The notes below the pieces were generated by a model. That model ran no database searches. It was not told the origin of the DNA and saw nothing but the letters and a program-made list of their open reading frames with translations. Below are positions 53,149 to 60,266 of a DNA stretch of 64,000 nucleotides, piece after piece. Position 1 is the stretch's first letter. Each line of letters opens with the position of its first letter. The stretch is from Candidatus Gastranaerophilales bacterium (GTDB lineage Bacteria > Cyanobacteriota > Vampirovibrionia > Gastranaerophilales > Gastranaerophilaceae), in assembly GCA_944323595.1 (NCBI GenBank), contig CALUTF010000001.1:93613-157612 (forward strand). The letters are read 5' to 3'. Position numbers and translations under genes: made by a program.

Positions 53149-53658
53149 ATGACAGAACCAATTTCAGCCGTAAATGCCGGCAGTTCATCAGTCAGTGAAA
53201 TTGTAGTGAAAAAGTCAACGTTAAGTGACAGCACCAAAGCACAATTAGAAGCGTTAGGGATAGCTGCTACAGACGGAATGACCGAATCAGAAGCACAGGC
53301 AAAAATTGCCGCCGCCAAACAGGAACAAAATGCACAAAATCAAGGCGGTGAACAGCAAGGAAATTCAACTGAAAGCGAATTACTTGCCGAAGCCAAAACT
53401 CTGGCGGCATCAGTTGGTGTAACAGTCTCAAGTGATGAAGATTTAACTTCAATTTTAGATGACATAGGCGCTGAACTGGAAGTAATGTTAGAAGAAGCAG
53501 GAAACAACCCGTCTGTTTTATCAACATTATCTTCATACCTTTCAGATTTGACAAGCCTTGATGAACGTTATGATACACTTCAAACGACCTTGTCAGAAAT
53601 GTATGCGGCAATGGATATGCAAGCGACAAACAATAAAATTGCCTTAGGTTTGTCATAA
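53149..53658 (+). CDS. Hypothetical Ala/Glu-rich protein
   Basis: A 169-residue protein with a low-complexity N terminus (ISAVNAGSSSVSEIVVKK), a Gln-rich linker (EQNAQNQGGEQQGNSTES) and a helical C terminus (YDTLQTTLSEMYAAMDMQ). No signal peptide, cysteine or catalytic motif. The helical C terminus with short loops resembles components of appendages or secretion machinery, but this is speculation. GGACGG lies before the ATG and a terminator follows. No family recognised. Confidence 0.65.
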   Translation: MTEPISAVNAGSSSVSEIVVKKSTLSDSTKAQLEALGIAATDGMTESEAQAKIAAAKQEQNAQNQGGEQQGNSTESELLAEAKTLAASVGVTVSSDEDLTSILDDIGAELEVMLEEAGNNPSVLSTLSSYLSDLTSLDERYDTLQTTLSEMYAAMDMQATNNKIALGLS

Positions 53659-53681
53659 ATATCCTTACAGCATCCAACCTT

Positions 53682-53719
53682 AAAAAAGCATCTTTAATTT
53701 TATATTAAAGGTGCTTTTT
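53682..53719. terminator. Bidirectional terminator
   Basis: AAAAAAGCATCTTTAA pairs with TTAAAGGTGCTTTTT around an AT loop. It lies between the convergent hypothetical genes. Confidence 0.75.
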
Positions 53720-54835
53720 CTAATCAATATGTGACGGTAATCCGCCGATTGAGGCATTGTTATCAATTTCTATAACATGACGGATTATTGTATGAGCCAT
53801 AAGAAGCATATAAGGATTAATCTCATTTGTATTAGACATATTAATCTTAGCCTGAGCATTCTTATCTTCAGGCTGCTGCGGTTCCGAATGTTTTGTTTCA
53901 AATGAGATAACGGACTGCATTGAATAATGCTGCTGCTCTTTTTCTATCCTGAGCATAAGTTCATCTTTGGGGAATTTGTCAGAACATTCAATTGCCGTGT
54001 GTACGGAATTTGATGTTTCCAAAATCAAAGTAGCGACAACGACACCGTAATTTTTTGTTGTAATTGTAATAACAAGGATACTGTCACTAGGGTCATCAGA
54101 TTCAGAGGCTTCTATTTCCAAATCAAAACCAACGCCCTCCTGCAGCGGAAGCCACGGAAGATATAAAAGCATAAGGGTTTTAAGAGTTTGTGTCGGATTA
54201 TTTTGACCTGCGGCAGCAATACTTGCGTTGATAAGTTTTGCAGTATCTTTCATCTGCGAAAGGTCTGTAACTCCTGACTGTGAAGCCGCCGCCATTGCTG
54301 CAATAAGCTTTGTAATGGCATCTTTACCGTTTGTCTGCAAAAGCATTGCTATTTCATTAAGATTAATCATTGCAGTAGTGGAAATCGGAAGATTTTTAAG
54401 CATAGCCTGCATATTCTGCGACATTTGCTGCTGGAGAGTTGCCTGCATCTGCGTGGTACTAAGCCCCTGTAGCTGGGCAAGAATTTGTGCCTGCATCTGG
54501 GACAAAATATTGCGCTGCGCATTAACATGATTTAGAAATCTCTGGTTAAACTGTGCCTGCGTCATATTTTTCTGCAGAATATACAAAAGCTCATTCATAT
54601 TTCTCGGAAGTTTCAGCAAATCTTTAACATAAAGTGACTGATCCATACTTTTCAGAGTATTCATCTGCATAGAATTCAAGCTTGTAGAATACATCGGCTC
54701 CATATTGCTCTGAAAATTCGCATTACCGGCTTGCCCCGGCGCACCTGATGATGGCGCGTTTTTATTAACCGCGCCGCCGGATTGCAGTTTATGGATGTAT
54801 TTGGGTAACATACGCCCGAGATTATAATTTTCCAT
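53720..54835 (-). CDS. Hypothetical Gln/Met-rich protein
   Basis: A 371-residue protein. The N-terminal third is disordered and rich in Asn, Gln, Ser and Pro (QSGGAVNKNAPSSGAPG). The middle third (about 100-200) is Gln/Ala/Met-rich helix (AQILAQLQGLSTTQMQATLQ). The last third is an alpha/beta domain with VITITTKNYGVVVATLILE and a conserved-looking C terminus (IIRHVIEIDNNASI). No known motif, signal or membrane segment. An AAGG is 7 nt before the ATG and a TATAAT lies upstream in the AT-rich spacer. Function unknown; not related to its neighbours. Confidence 0.65.
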   Translation of the reverse strand: MENYNLGRMLPKYIHKLQSGGAVNKNAPSSGAPGQAGNANFQSNMEPMYSTSLNSMQMNTLKSMDQSLYVKDLLKLPRNMNELLYILQKNMTQAQFNQRFLNHVNAQRNILSQMQAQILAQLQGLSTTQMQATLQQQMSQNMQAMLKNLPISTTAMINLNEIAMLLQTNGKDAITKLIAAMAAASQSGVTDLSQMKDTAKLINASIAAAGQNNPTQTLKTLMLLYLPWLPLQEGVGFDLEIEASESDDPSDSILVITITTKNYGVVVATLILETSNSVHTAIECSDKFPKDELMLRIEKEQQHYSMQSVISFETKHSEPQQPEDKNAQAKINMSNTNEINPYMLLMAHTIIRHVIEIDNNASIGGLPSHID

Positions 54836-54976
54836 CTAAAGCCTTAGGTTGTTTTATTATACTTATAATTATTTTAACGGATTTTTCAACCTATGTCTAC
54901 AAAAATTCAGGTGAAAAAGAAGTAAAATATTAATTTTTGTAACATTTTTACACAGCATAAATACGACATATTCTAA

Positions 54977-55075
54977 AGTTTGCGGGCAACAAGCTGGGCA
55001 TCAACCTCCGACATAGTTGAAGTAACCGACGAACTAGCCATCACAAAAGCAGAAGTAAAATACAATCAGGACAAG
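54977..55075 (+). pseudogene. Remnant of a filament-like (MGLAASQARLL family) gene
   Basis: A 33-codon stretch between stops encodes DIVEVTDELAITKAEVKY, which aligns with the C-terminal segment EIPDEDAIALAEAKY of the 569-residue protein (8 of 13 residues identical from the D-E pair on). It has no start codon and is cut off by the adjacent repeats, so it is a fragment of a second copy. The match is short. Confidence 0.5.
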
Positions 55076-55271
55076 TCGGTTGGGCATACTTGCCCAACAA
55101 TACTAAATCCCAGTAATGTAGGTCGGATTTATTAATCCGACAAAAAATCTTCTTTCATGTTCATTTCTTTCTCTTTTATTGCGAGTAAAAGAGAAAGAAA
55201 CAGCACATGAGAAAGAGAAAAACGCGTCTAAATGAAACGAGTAGTCAGAAACTACGTTTCCGAACCTTCCT

Positions 55272-55376
55272 CCAGCAAACGAAGTGTTTGCATCAATACT
55301 ACTCCTCAACCTCGGAGCAGTCGCCTGCAATAGATGTTCAAGGAGTTTTAAATATCTTTGAAATGCCGGCTTTTGG
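55272..55376 (-). repeat. Interspersed repeat family, copy C
   Basis: About 105 bp, inverted relative to copy A, ending in GATGCAAACacttCGTTTGC on its sense strand. Preceded on that strand by CCTCACCC plus a C-rich hairpin, as in copy A. Confidence 0.7.
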
Positions 55377-55426
55377 AAAAACCGTTCTTCCCCTCTCCTT
55401 GTTAAGGAGAGGGGGTAGGGGTGAGG

Positions 55427-55530
55427 TGCAAACATAAGTTTGCATCAACAGGACTCTTCAACATTAGAAATGTCGCCTGTAAAAGATATTCAATAGTTTT
55501 TAAACATCTTTTACCAGTCGGCTTTTGCAA
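55427..55530 (-). repeat. Interspersed repeat family, copy B
   Basis: About 104 bp in the same orientation as copy C, with CAAAAGCCG..., TTTAAAA..., CAGGCGACATTTC and GATGCAAACttatGTTTGC. The C-rich hairpin between copies C and B belongs to the copy C composite. Confidence 0.7.
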
Positions 55531-55685
55531 GAAACCGTACTCCGTTGTGTTTTATAAAAAATGTCGCACACAATAGAGTACCGGCGGGTTAAAAGGCAAC
55601 CTTTTAACCCGCCCTGCATGTCTTTCTTTTTTGTAGTACAATATTATTGTTATAATTAGTACATTTAAACAAAAAGGAAGAGATT

Positions 55686-57368
55686 ATGAAAAAACTTTCA
55701 CCATTACAAATCGAAAGATTAAAGTATCAGCCAAAACTTCCGTCCTGTCTTGCAAAAGGCATCAATTCACTCGAATTGATTGAAGGCGCTCCGACTCAAT
55801 CAGTCAGAGATCAGGCTCAAATCCATGAATTATTCAAAAATACATACGGAAAACCGGTTGTAACTTTTAAAAATAGCGCTAAAACAAACGCATCATCCGT
55901 AAAAAATGTCGGTGTAATTCTTTCCGGCGGTCAGGCTCCCGGCGGCCACAATGTTATCGCAGGTTTGTATGACGCACTTAAACAAGCTAATTCCGCTAAC
56001 AGATTATACGGATTTTTAGGCGGACCTTCTGGTATTATTGACGGTAAATATATTGAATTCACCGATGAATTTATGGATGAATACAGAAATACTGGTGGTT
56101 TTGACATTATCGGTTCCGGTAGAACAAAACTTGAAACAGAAGAACAATTCAAAAAATCACTTGATGTTTGTAAAAAATTAAACATCACAGCAGTTGTAAT
56201 AATCGGCGGTGATGATTCCAATACAAACGCCGCACTTCTGGCAGAATGGTTTGTTAAAAATAATGCAGGTATTCAGGTTATCGGCTGCCCGAAAACTATT
56301 GACGGTGACTTGAAAAACGAACAAATCGAAATCTCTTTCGGTTTTGATACAGCTACAAAAACTTATGCAGAATTAATCGGAAATATCCAACGTGATGCAA
56401 ATTCTGCTAAAAAATACTGGCACTTCATTAAAATTATGGGAAGAAGTGCTTCTCACGTAGCTCTGGAAGCTGCTTTACAAACACAACCTAACATCACTTT
56501 GATTTCAGAAGAAGTTGAACAAAAGAAAATGTCTCTTGAATCTATAGTTAACTACATGACAGACATTATTGTAAAACGTTCAAATATGGGAAAGAATTTC
56601 GGTATTGCAGTTATTCCTGAAGGTTTAATCGAATTTATACCTGAAATGAAATCTATGATTGCAAACCTTAACGATATTATGGCAAGTCTGGAAACAGATC
56701 CTAATTTTGTTAATGCTACTACAATCAGAGAAAAATTCGATATCGTTGAAAATAGACTTGAACCTGCAAATGCAAAAGTTTACAACTCACTCCCTGCATT
56801 AATTAAAGGTCAGTTGCTTGCAGACCGTGACCCGCACGGTAACGTTCAGGTTTCTAAAATTGAAACAGAAAAATTGTTAATCGAAATGATTGAAACAAAA
56901 CTTGATGAAATTAAATCTCAAGGCGAATATATCGGTAAATTTTCACCGCAGTCACACTTCTTCGGTTATGAAGGCAGATGTGCATTCCCGTCAAACTTTG
57001 ACGCTGATTACTGCTACTCTTTAGGCTTTAATGCATTTGCATTAATCAATTTCGGTTTGACAGGATATCTTTCATCAGTAAGAAATCTCACATCTCCTGC
57101 TTCAGAATGGCTTGCAGGCGGTGTTCCTCTTACTATGATGATGAATATGGAAAAACGCCACGGAGAAATGAAACCTGTTATACAAAAAGCTCTTGTTGAG
57201 TTAAATGGTCCTGTATTCAAACAGTTGGAACAAAACAGAGAAGACTGGGCTATGAATGACAGATATCTGTTCCCTGGTGCAATCCAATACTTTGGACCAT
57301 CTTCAGTTTGCGATATTACAACTTGCACATTGCAATTGGAAAGAGCAAAATCTTTAGCTTCTGTATAA
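55686..57368 (+). CDS. Pyrophosphate-dependent 6-phosphofructokinase
   Basis: A 560-residue PPi-dependent phosphofructokinase of the long (plant/spirochaete-like) type, reversibly phosphorylating fructose-6-phosphate with pyrophosphate. [14 protein letters not shown] (76-89) is the phosphate loop. The Asp of GGDD (174-177) in place of the GGDGS of ATP-PFK and PKTIDGD (202-208) mark PPi use. [13 protein letters not shown] and the C-terminal [10 protein letters not shown] complete the family. AGGAAGAG lies before the ATG, and TATAAT 35 bp upstream. A terminator follows. Confidence 0.93.
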   Translation: MKKLSPLQIERLKYQPKLPSCLAKGINSLELIEGAPTQSVRDQAQIHELFKNTYGKPVVTFKNSAKTNASSVKNVGVILSGGQAPGGHNVIAGLYDALKQANSANRLYGFLGGPSGIIDGKYIEFTDEFMDEYRNTGGFDIIGSGRTKLETEEQFKKSLDVCKKLNITAVVIIGGDDSNTNAALLAEWFVKNNAGIQVIGCPKTIDGDLKNEQIEISFGFDTATKTYAELIGNIQRDANSAKKYWHFIKIMGRSASHVALEAALQTQPNITLISEEVEQKKMSLESIVNYMTDIIVKRSNMGKNFGIAVIPEGLIEFIPEMKSMIANLNDIMASLETDPNFVNATTIREKFDIVENRLEPANAKVYNSLPALIKGQLLADRDPHGNVQVSKIETEKLLIEMIETKLDEIKSQGEYIGKFSPQSHFFGYEGRCAFPSNFDADYCYSLGFNAFALINFGLTGYLSSVRNLTSPASEWLAGGVPLTMMMNMEKRHGEMKPVIQKALVELNGPVFKQLEQNREDWAMNDRYLFPGAIQYFGPSSVCDITTCTLQLERAKSLASV

Positions 57369-57388
57369 GAAAGATAAAGAAAATTTAT

Positions 57389-57420
57389 AAAAACCGCTTT
57401 CGCATTGCGAGGCGGTTTTT
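57389..57420 (+). terminator. Terminator after PFP gene
   Basis: AAAACCGC and GCGGTTTT pair around an internal CGCA/TGCG stem, with a T run after. It closes the phosphofructokinase transcript. Confidence 0.85.
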
Positions 57421-57434
57421 GTATAAATAAAAAC

Positions 57435-57626
57435 TTAGAATAAGTTCATAATATTACGCATGTGCTTATCCATAAGTTCCATAACAACACTGTATTCACC
57501 CATAACATTCTTGTTATCATGGAACTCACGAAACTGTATTGAATCATGAAGTATACTATGCATTGAATGAATAATTATCATTTCTTCGTTTATAACTTCC
57601 AACATATTTTCTTCCGGTGTATCCAT
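57435..57626 (-). CDS. Small acidic hypothetical protein
   Basis: A 63-residue helical protein rich in Met, His and acidic residues (MDTPEEN, EEMIIIHSMHSILHDS, MDKHMRNIM). I start at ATG 57626 with GGAGG 8 nt upstream; an upstream start 11 codons earlier reads the ribosome site. Unknown function; a small regulator or adaptor is possible. No partner is suggested by its neighbours. Confidence 0.6.
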   Translation of the reverse strand: MDTPEENMLEVINEEMIIIHSMHSILHDSIQFREFHDNKNVMGEYSVVMELMDKHMRNIMNLF

Positions 57627-57719
57627 AGTTTTAATACCTCCTGTTTTATTATAATACAAAAAACAGGAAATATTATTAATAAATTAAGTTATGTTATGTA
57701 AACTTTTTATAACCGGGAA

Positions 57720-58079
57720 TTAGCTGTCAAACGGCTTTTTCTCCTGTTGTTGGAAGACATCACGCCTTAGTTTATAGTCATTACACATTTTAATAAATGT
57801 CTTTTCCTCAGGCGTTCTTTTTCTAAAAAGGTCTAAAAACCAAACTTTAGCAACTTTAAGATTAATTTTGGAAAACAAAGGCACCTTAACATTCATTTTA
57901 GGAATTTTGGTGACCTCATCAAAATTATCTACGGCAAGTTTTGCATACTCAACAGAGGCTTTTTTAAAGCCTTTGTAGTCCCCTGTCAAAACAGAAAAAA
58001 CTTTATCCTGATATAAGGAAGTTAATTTCTGTCTTACTGACGGCACAGCCGGCACTGATGGTATTGACGGTATCTTCAT
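57720..58079 (-). CDS. Small basic hypothetical protein
   Basis: A 119-residue Lys-rich protein with a Pro-rich start (KIPSIPSVPAVPSVRQKL) and a helical body containing LTGDYKGFKKASVEYAKLA and FRKRTPEEKTFIKMCNDYKL. No signal or membrane segment. The ATG at 58079 follows GAGG by 10 nt; an upstream GTG frame only reads the spacer. The short hydrophobic/Pro N terminus recalls several other unknown proteins in this window. Confidence 0.6.
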   Translation of the reverse strand: MKIPSIPSVPAVPSVRQKLTSLYQDKVFSVLTGDYKGFKKASVEYAKLAVDNFDEVTKIPKMNVKVPLFSKINLKVAKVWFLDLFRKRTPEEKTFIKMCNDYKLRRDVFQQQEKKPFDS

Positions 58080-58137
58080 AATATTACATCCTCTAATCCT
58101 GGATGTTAATAATACCACCCGTCATAAATAAAGTCAA

Positions 58138-59247
58138 TCAGATTAGAAATTTTCCGTTTTCATAGATTAAAACATCGTCAGCGTAAATTTTTCCGCCCTG
58201 CTTCATATTTTTAATCATATCCCAGTGAAGTCCTGAAACATTTTTTCCGCCGGTTTCAGGATAAGAAGCGCCTGCAGCCATGTGAATTGAACCGCCGATT
58301 TTTTCATCAAAAAGGATGCTTCCGGTAATTTCCTGAATTTCATCATTTGTACCGATAGCAATTTCACCGATAAAACGTGAACCCTCATCCATATCAAGCA
58401 TAGCATTCAAAAAAGCCTGACCGGTTTCAGCTTCAGCTTTCACGATTTTTCCGTTTTCAATCCACAAATGAACGCCTGTTGCAGAATTACCGCGGTAATT
58501 TTGCGGAAAATCAAAATAGATTTCACCGTTTACAGCATCTTCCACAGGGGATGTAAACACTTCGCCGTCAGGGTAGTTATTCAAACCGGAACAGCTAATC
58601 CATTTCCGCCCCTCAACTCCGAATGTAATATCCGTTCTGTCACCGGTTATGCGGATTTTTTTAACATTGTTCAGATAATTTGCCCAGTTTGTTTGTTTTT
58701 CATCCAGTTCTTTTAATTTTGCGACAGGATCCTCCAAATCTAAATAGCAGGATTTAAACAGGAATTCCGAATATTCATCAATAGACATCTTCGCTTCCTG
58801 AGCAAGTGCATGGGTTGGTACATCTGCAATAACCCAGCTGGCATCACCGTCAGCAGAACGTTTCATCAGAATTTCAGAGAGTTGTTTTGTTGCCTTGCCG
58901 CGGCGTGCAAGCTTTTTCAAATCCGCACGCGCCATATTTTTGGTATTCAAAGGCGCACCGATTGAAATAAACTTATCAACCGTTTCGTACTCAAGTTTAG
59001 TAACAGGATCAACATAATCTAACTGTTCATCGGAGGCAAGTTTGATAAATAAATCAGACATATCTTCAATAGAGGTTCTCACAATGGCATGAGCACCTTT
59101 TTCAATAACTCTTTTGTAAACGGCTTTTACAAGCTCTCTGGCATAAGCGCTTGTTGCACGAATTTGAACCAGATCACCTTTTTGAACCTTTGTAGAATAA
59201 TCTACAAGAACTTCAGCGTATTTATCCCAGACTGTCTTATTCATCAT
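58138..59247 (-). CDS. M29 aminopeptidase
   Basis: A 369-residue metalloaminopeptidase of the thermophilic (AmpS/PepS, M29) family, releasing N-terminal residues from peptides in the cytoplasm. GDLVQIRATSAYAREL (about 20-35) and IGEIAIGTN, GSIHMAAGASYPETGG and SGLHWDMI near the C terminus carry the metal-binding Glu and His residues. Length is normal for the family. Two ATGs (59247, 59244) are possible. It overlaps the end of the lpxA gene by about 10 bp, so the two are likely co-transcribed. Confidence 0.9.
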   Translation of the reverse strand: MMNKTVWDKYAEVLVDYSTKVQKGDLVQIRATSAYARELVKAVYKRVIEKGAHAIVRTSIEDMSDLFIKLASDEQLDYVDPVTKLEYETVDKFISIGAPLNTKNMARADLKKLARRGKATKQLSEILMKRSADGDASWVIADVPTHALAQEAKMSIDEYSEFLFKSCYLDLEDPVAKLKELDEKQTNWANYLNNVKKIRITGDRTDITFGVEGRKWISCSGLNNYPDGEVFTSPVEDAVNGEIYFDFPQNYRGNSATGVHLWIENGKIVKAEAETGQAFLNAMLDMDEGSRFIGEIAIGTNDEIQEITGSILFDEKIGGSIHMAAGASYPETGGKNVSGLHWDMIKNMKQGGKIYADDVLIYENGKFLI

Positions 59248-60052
59248 CGCTGCCCTCTAAAGACTGATAGCCGCTTTTATGTGATTTCAAAAGCACACCG
59301 CGTTTAGAGGTTTTGATAAAATCAATCATTTTTTCAATATATTCATTCATAGGGATTTCCGCTTTAATTTTTTCGATAGCCTGAGTGGTATTATAATCCT
59401 CTGAAATCAAAAGTTTAAAAGCATCATTAACCGCAGTTCTGATTTCTTGCGGAACTCCGCGGCGTTTCATCGCAATAACATTTAATCCGCGCGGAACAGG
59501 AGGTCTGCCCTCCCCTTTAGAATACGGAAGAATATCCTGACGTGAAGCAGAAAAACCGCTGATTATTGCCATATCACCTATTCTTATATTCTGATGGAAT
59601 ACACTCATTCCGCCGACAAATGCGCCGAATCCGACATGTACATGTCCTCCGAGTGTAACAAGATTTGCCAGAATAACCTGATCAGCAAGTACACAGTTAT
59701 GAGCAACGTGAGAGCCAACCATCAACAAACATTTATTACCAATTCTAGTAGTAAAATCACCGCATGCAGCACCTCTATGAACAGTAACATTTTCTTTAAT
59801 GATAGTATCGTCACCTATAACAACCTTTGTTTCTTCACCCTTATAGCCTAAATCCTGCGGCTCTGAACCAATTGTTGCAAACGGAGAAATAGTACATCTT
59901 TCACCGATTTCGGCAAATTCAATGTGAGCATTTGAAATAACACGGGTTTTGCTGCCGATTTTAACATTCTCACCTATAACAACGTAAGGTCCGATAATTG
60001 CATCATCCGCAATCTGTGCTGACGGGTGGATAATGGCTGTTTTGTCTATCAT
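59237..60052 (-). CDS. lpxA: UDP-N-acetylglucosamine acyltransferase
   Basis: A 271-residue left-handed beta-helix acyltransferase that starts lipid A synthesis. Hexapeptide repeats run from IHPSAQIADDAIIGPYVVIG on; the catalytic base is His118 in SHVAHNC. The ribosome site AGGAG is 7 nt before ATG 60052, and the 12 residues upstream of it are not conserved. Lone from the lpxD/fabZ/lpxB cluster common in proteobacteria. It shows that the organism probably has an outer membrane with lipid A. Confidence 0.93.
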   Translation of the reverse strand: MIDKTAIIHPSAQIADDAIIGPYVVIGENVKIGSKTRVISNAHIEFAEIGERCTISPFATIGSEPQDLGYKGEETKVVIGDDTIIKENVTVHRGAACGDFTTRIGNKCLLMVGSHVAHNCVLADQVILANLVTLGGHVHVGFGAFVGGMSVFHQNIRIGDMAIISGFSASRQDILPYSKGEGRPPVPRGLNVIAMKRRGVPQEIRTAVNDAFKLLISEDYNTTQAIEKIKAEIPMNEYIEKMIDFIKTSKRGVLLKSHKSGYQSLEGSDDE

Positions 60053-60266
60053 AATTAGCTCTCCTATATAAAATAACCGATGTTTCAATTATAGTACAAA
60101 TTTCAGCCATACTCAATAACTTTATATTATTTTAATAAGGTATAGAAGATGACTCACTCCCGTTCCTGTCACAAAATGTAAATTAATACCATCTGTATTA
60201 GCAAATTTCTTGTATGTTTTGTTTTATATAAAACAAGTGTGTGATAAGCCAAAAGGATTTTGTGCA
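60053..60266. promoter_or_regulatory. Divergent spacer with palindrome
   Basis: A 214-bp spacer between lpxA and the divergent 962-residue protein gene. It contains a perfect 18-bp palindrome TTGTTTTA-TA-TAAAACAA at 60219-60236 that might be an operator or a hairpin; its significance is unknown. Confidence 0.4.

Larger units (their letters stand above)
54836..55685. other. 850-bp spacer with gene remnant and repeats, locus 2
   Basis: From left to right: an AT-rich promoter side; a remnant of a filament-like gene (54977-55075); the palindrome GTTGGGCA-tact-TGCCCAAC (about 55078-55097); GTCGGATT-tatt-AATCCGAC (55122-55141), identical in its arms to locus 1; a CTTTCTCTTTT/AAAAGAGAAAG palindrome (about 55169-55199); inverted copies C and B of the interspersed repeat around a CCCTCTCCTT/AAGGAGAGGG hairpin; and the AT-rich promoter of the PFP gene with TATAAT at about 55652. 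ORFs on either strand here are translations of repeats and are not genes. Confidence 0.6.

Noticed and set aside
55103..55437. Protein-coding ORFs in the spacer before the PFP gene
   Set aside because: Same repeats read in different frames; no ribosome site and no protein-like composition.
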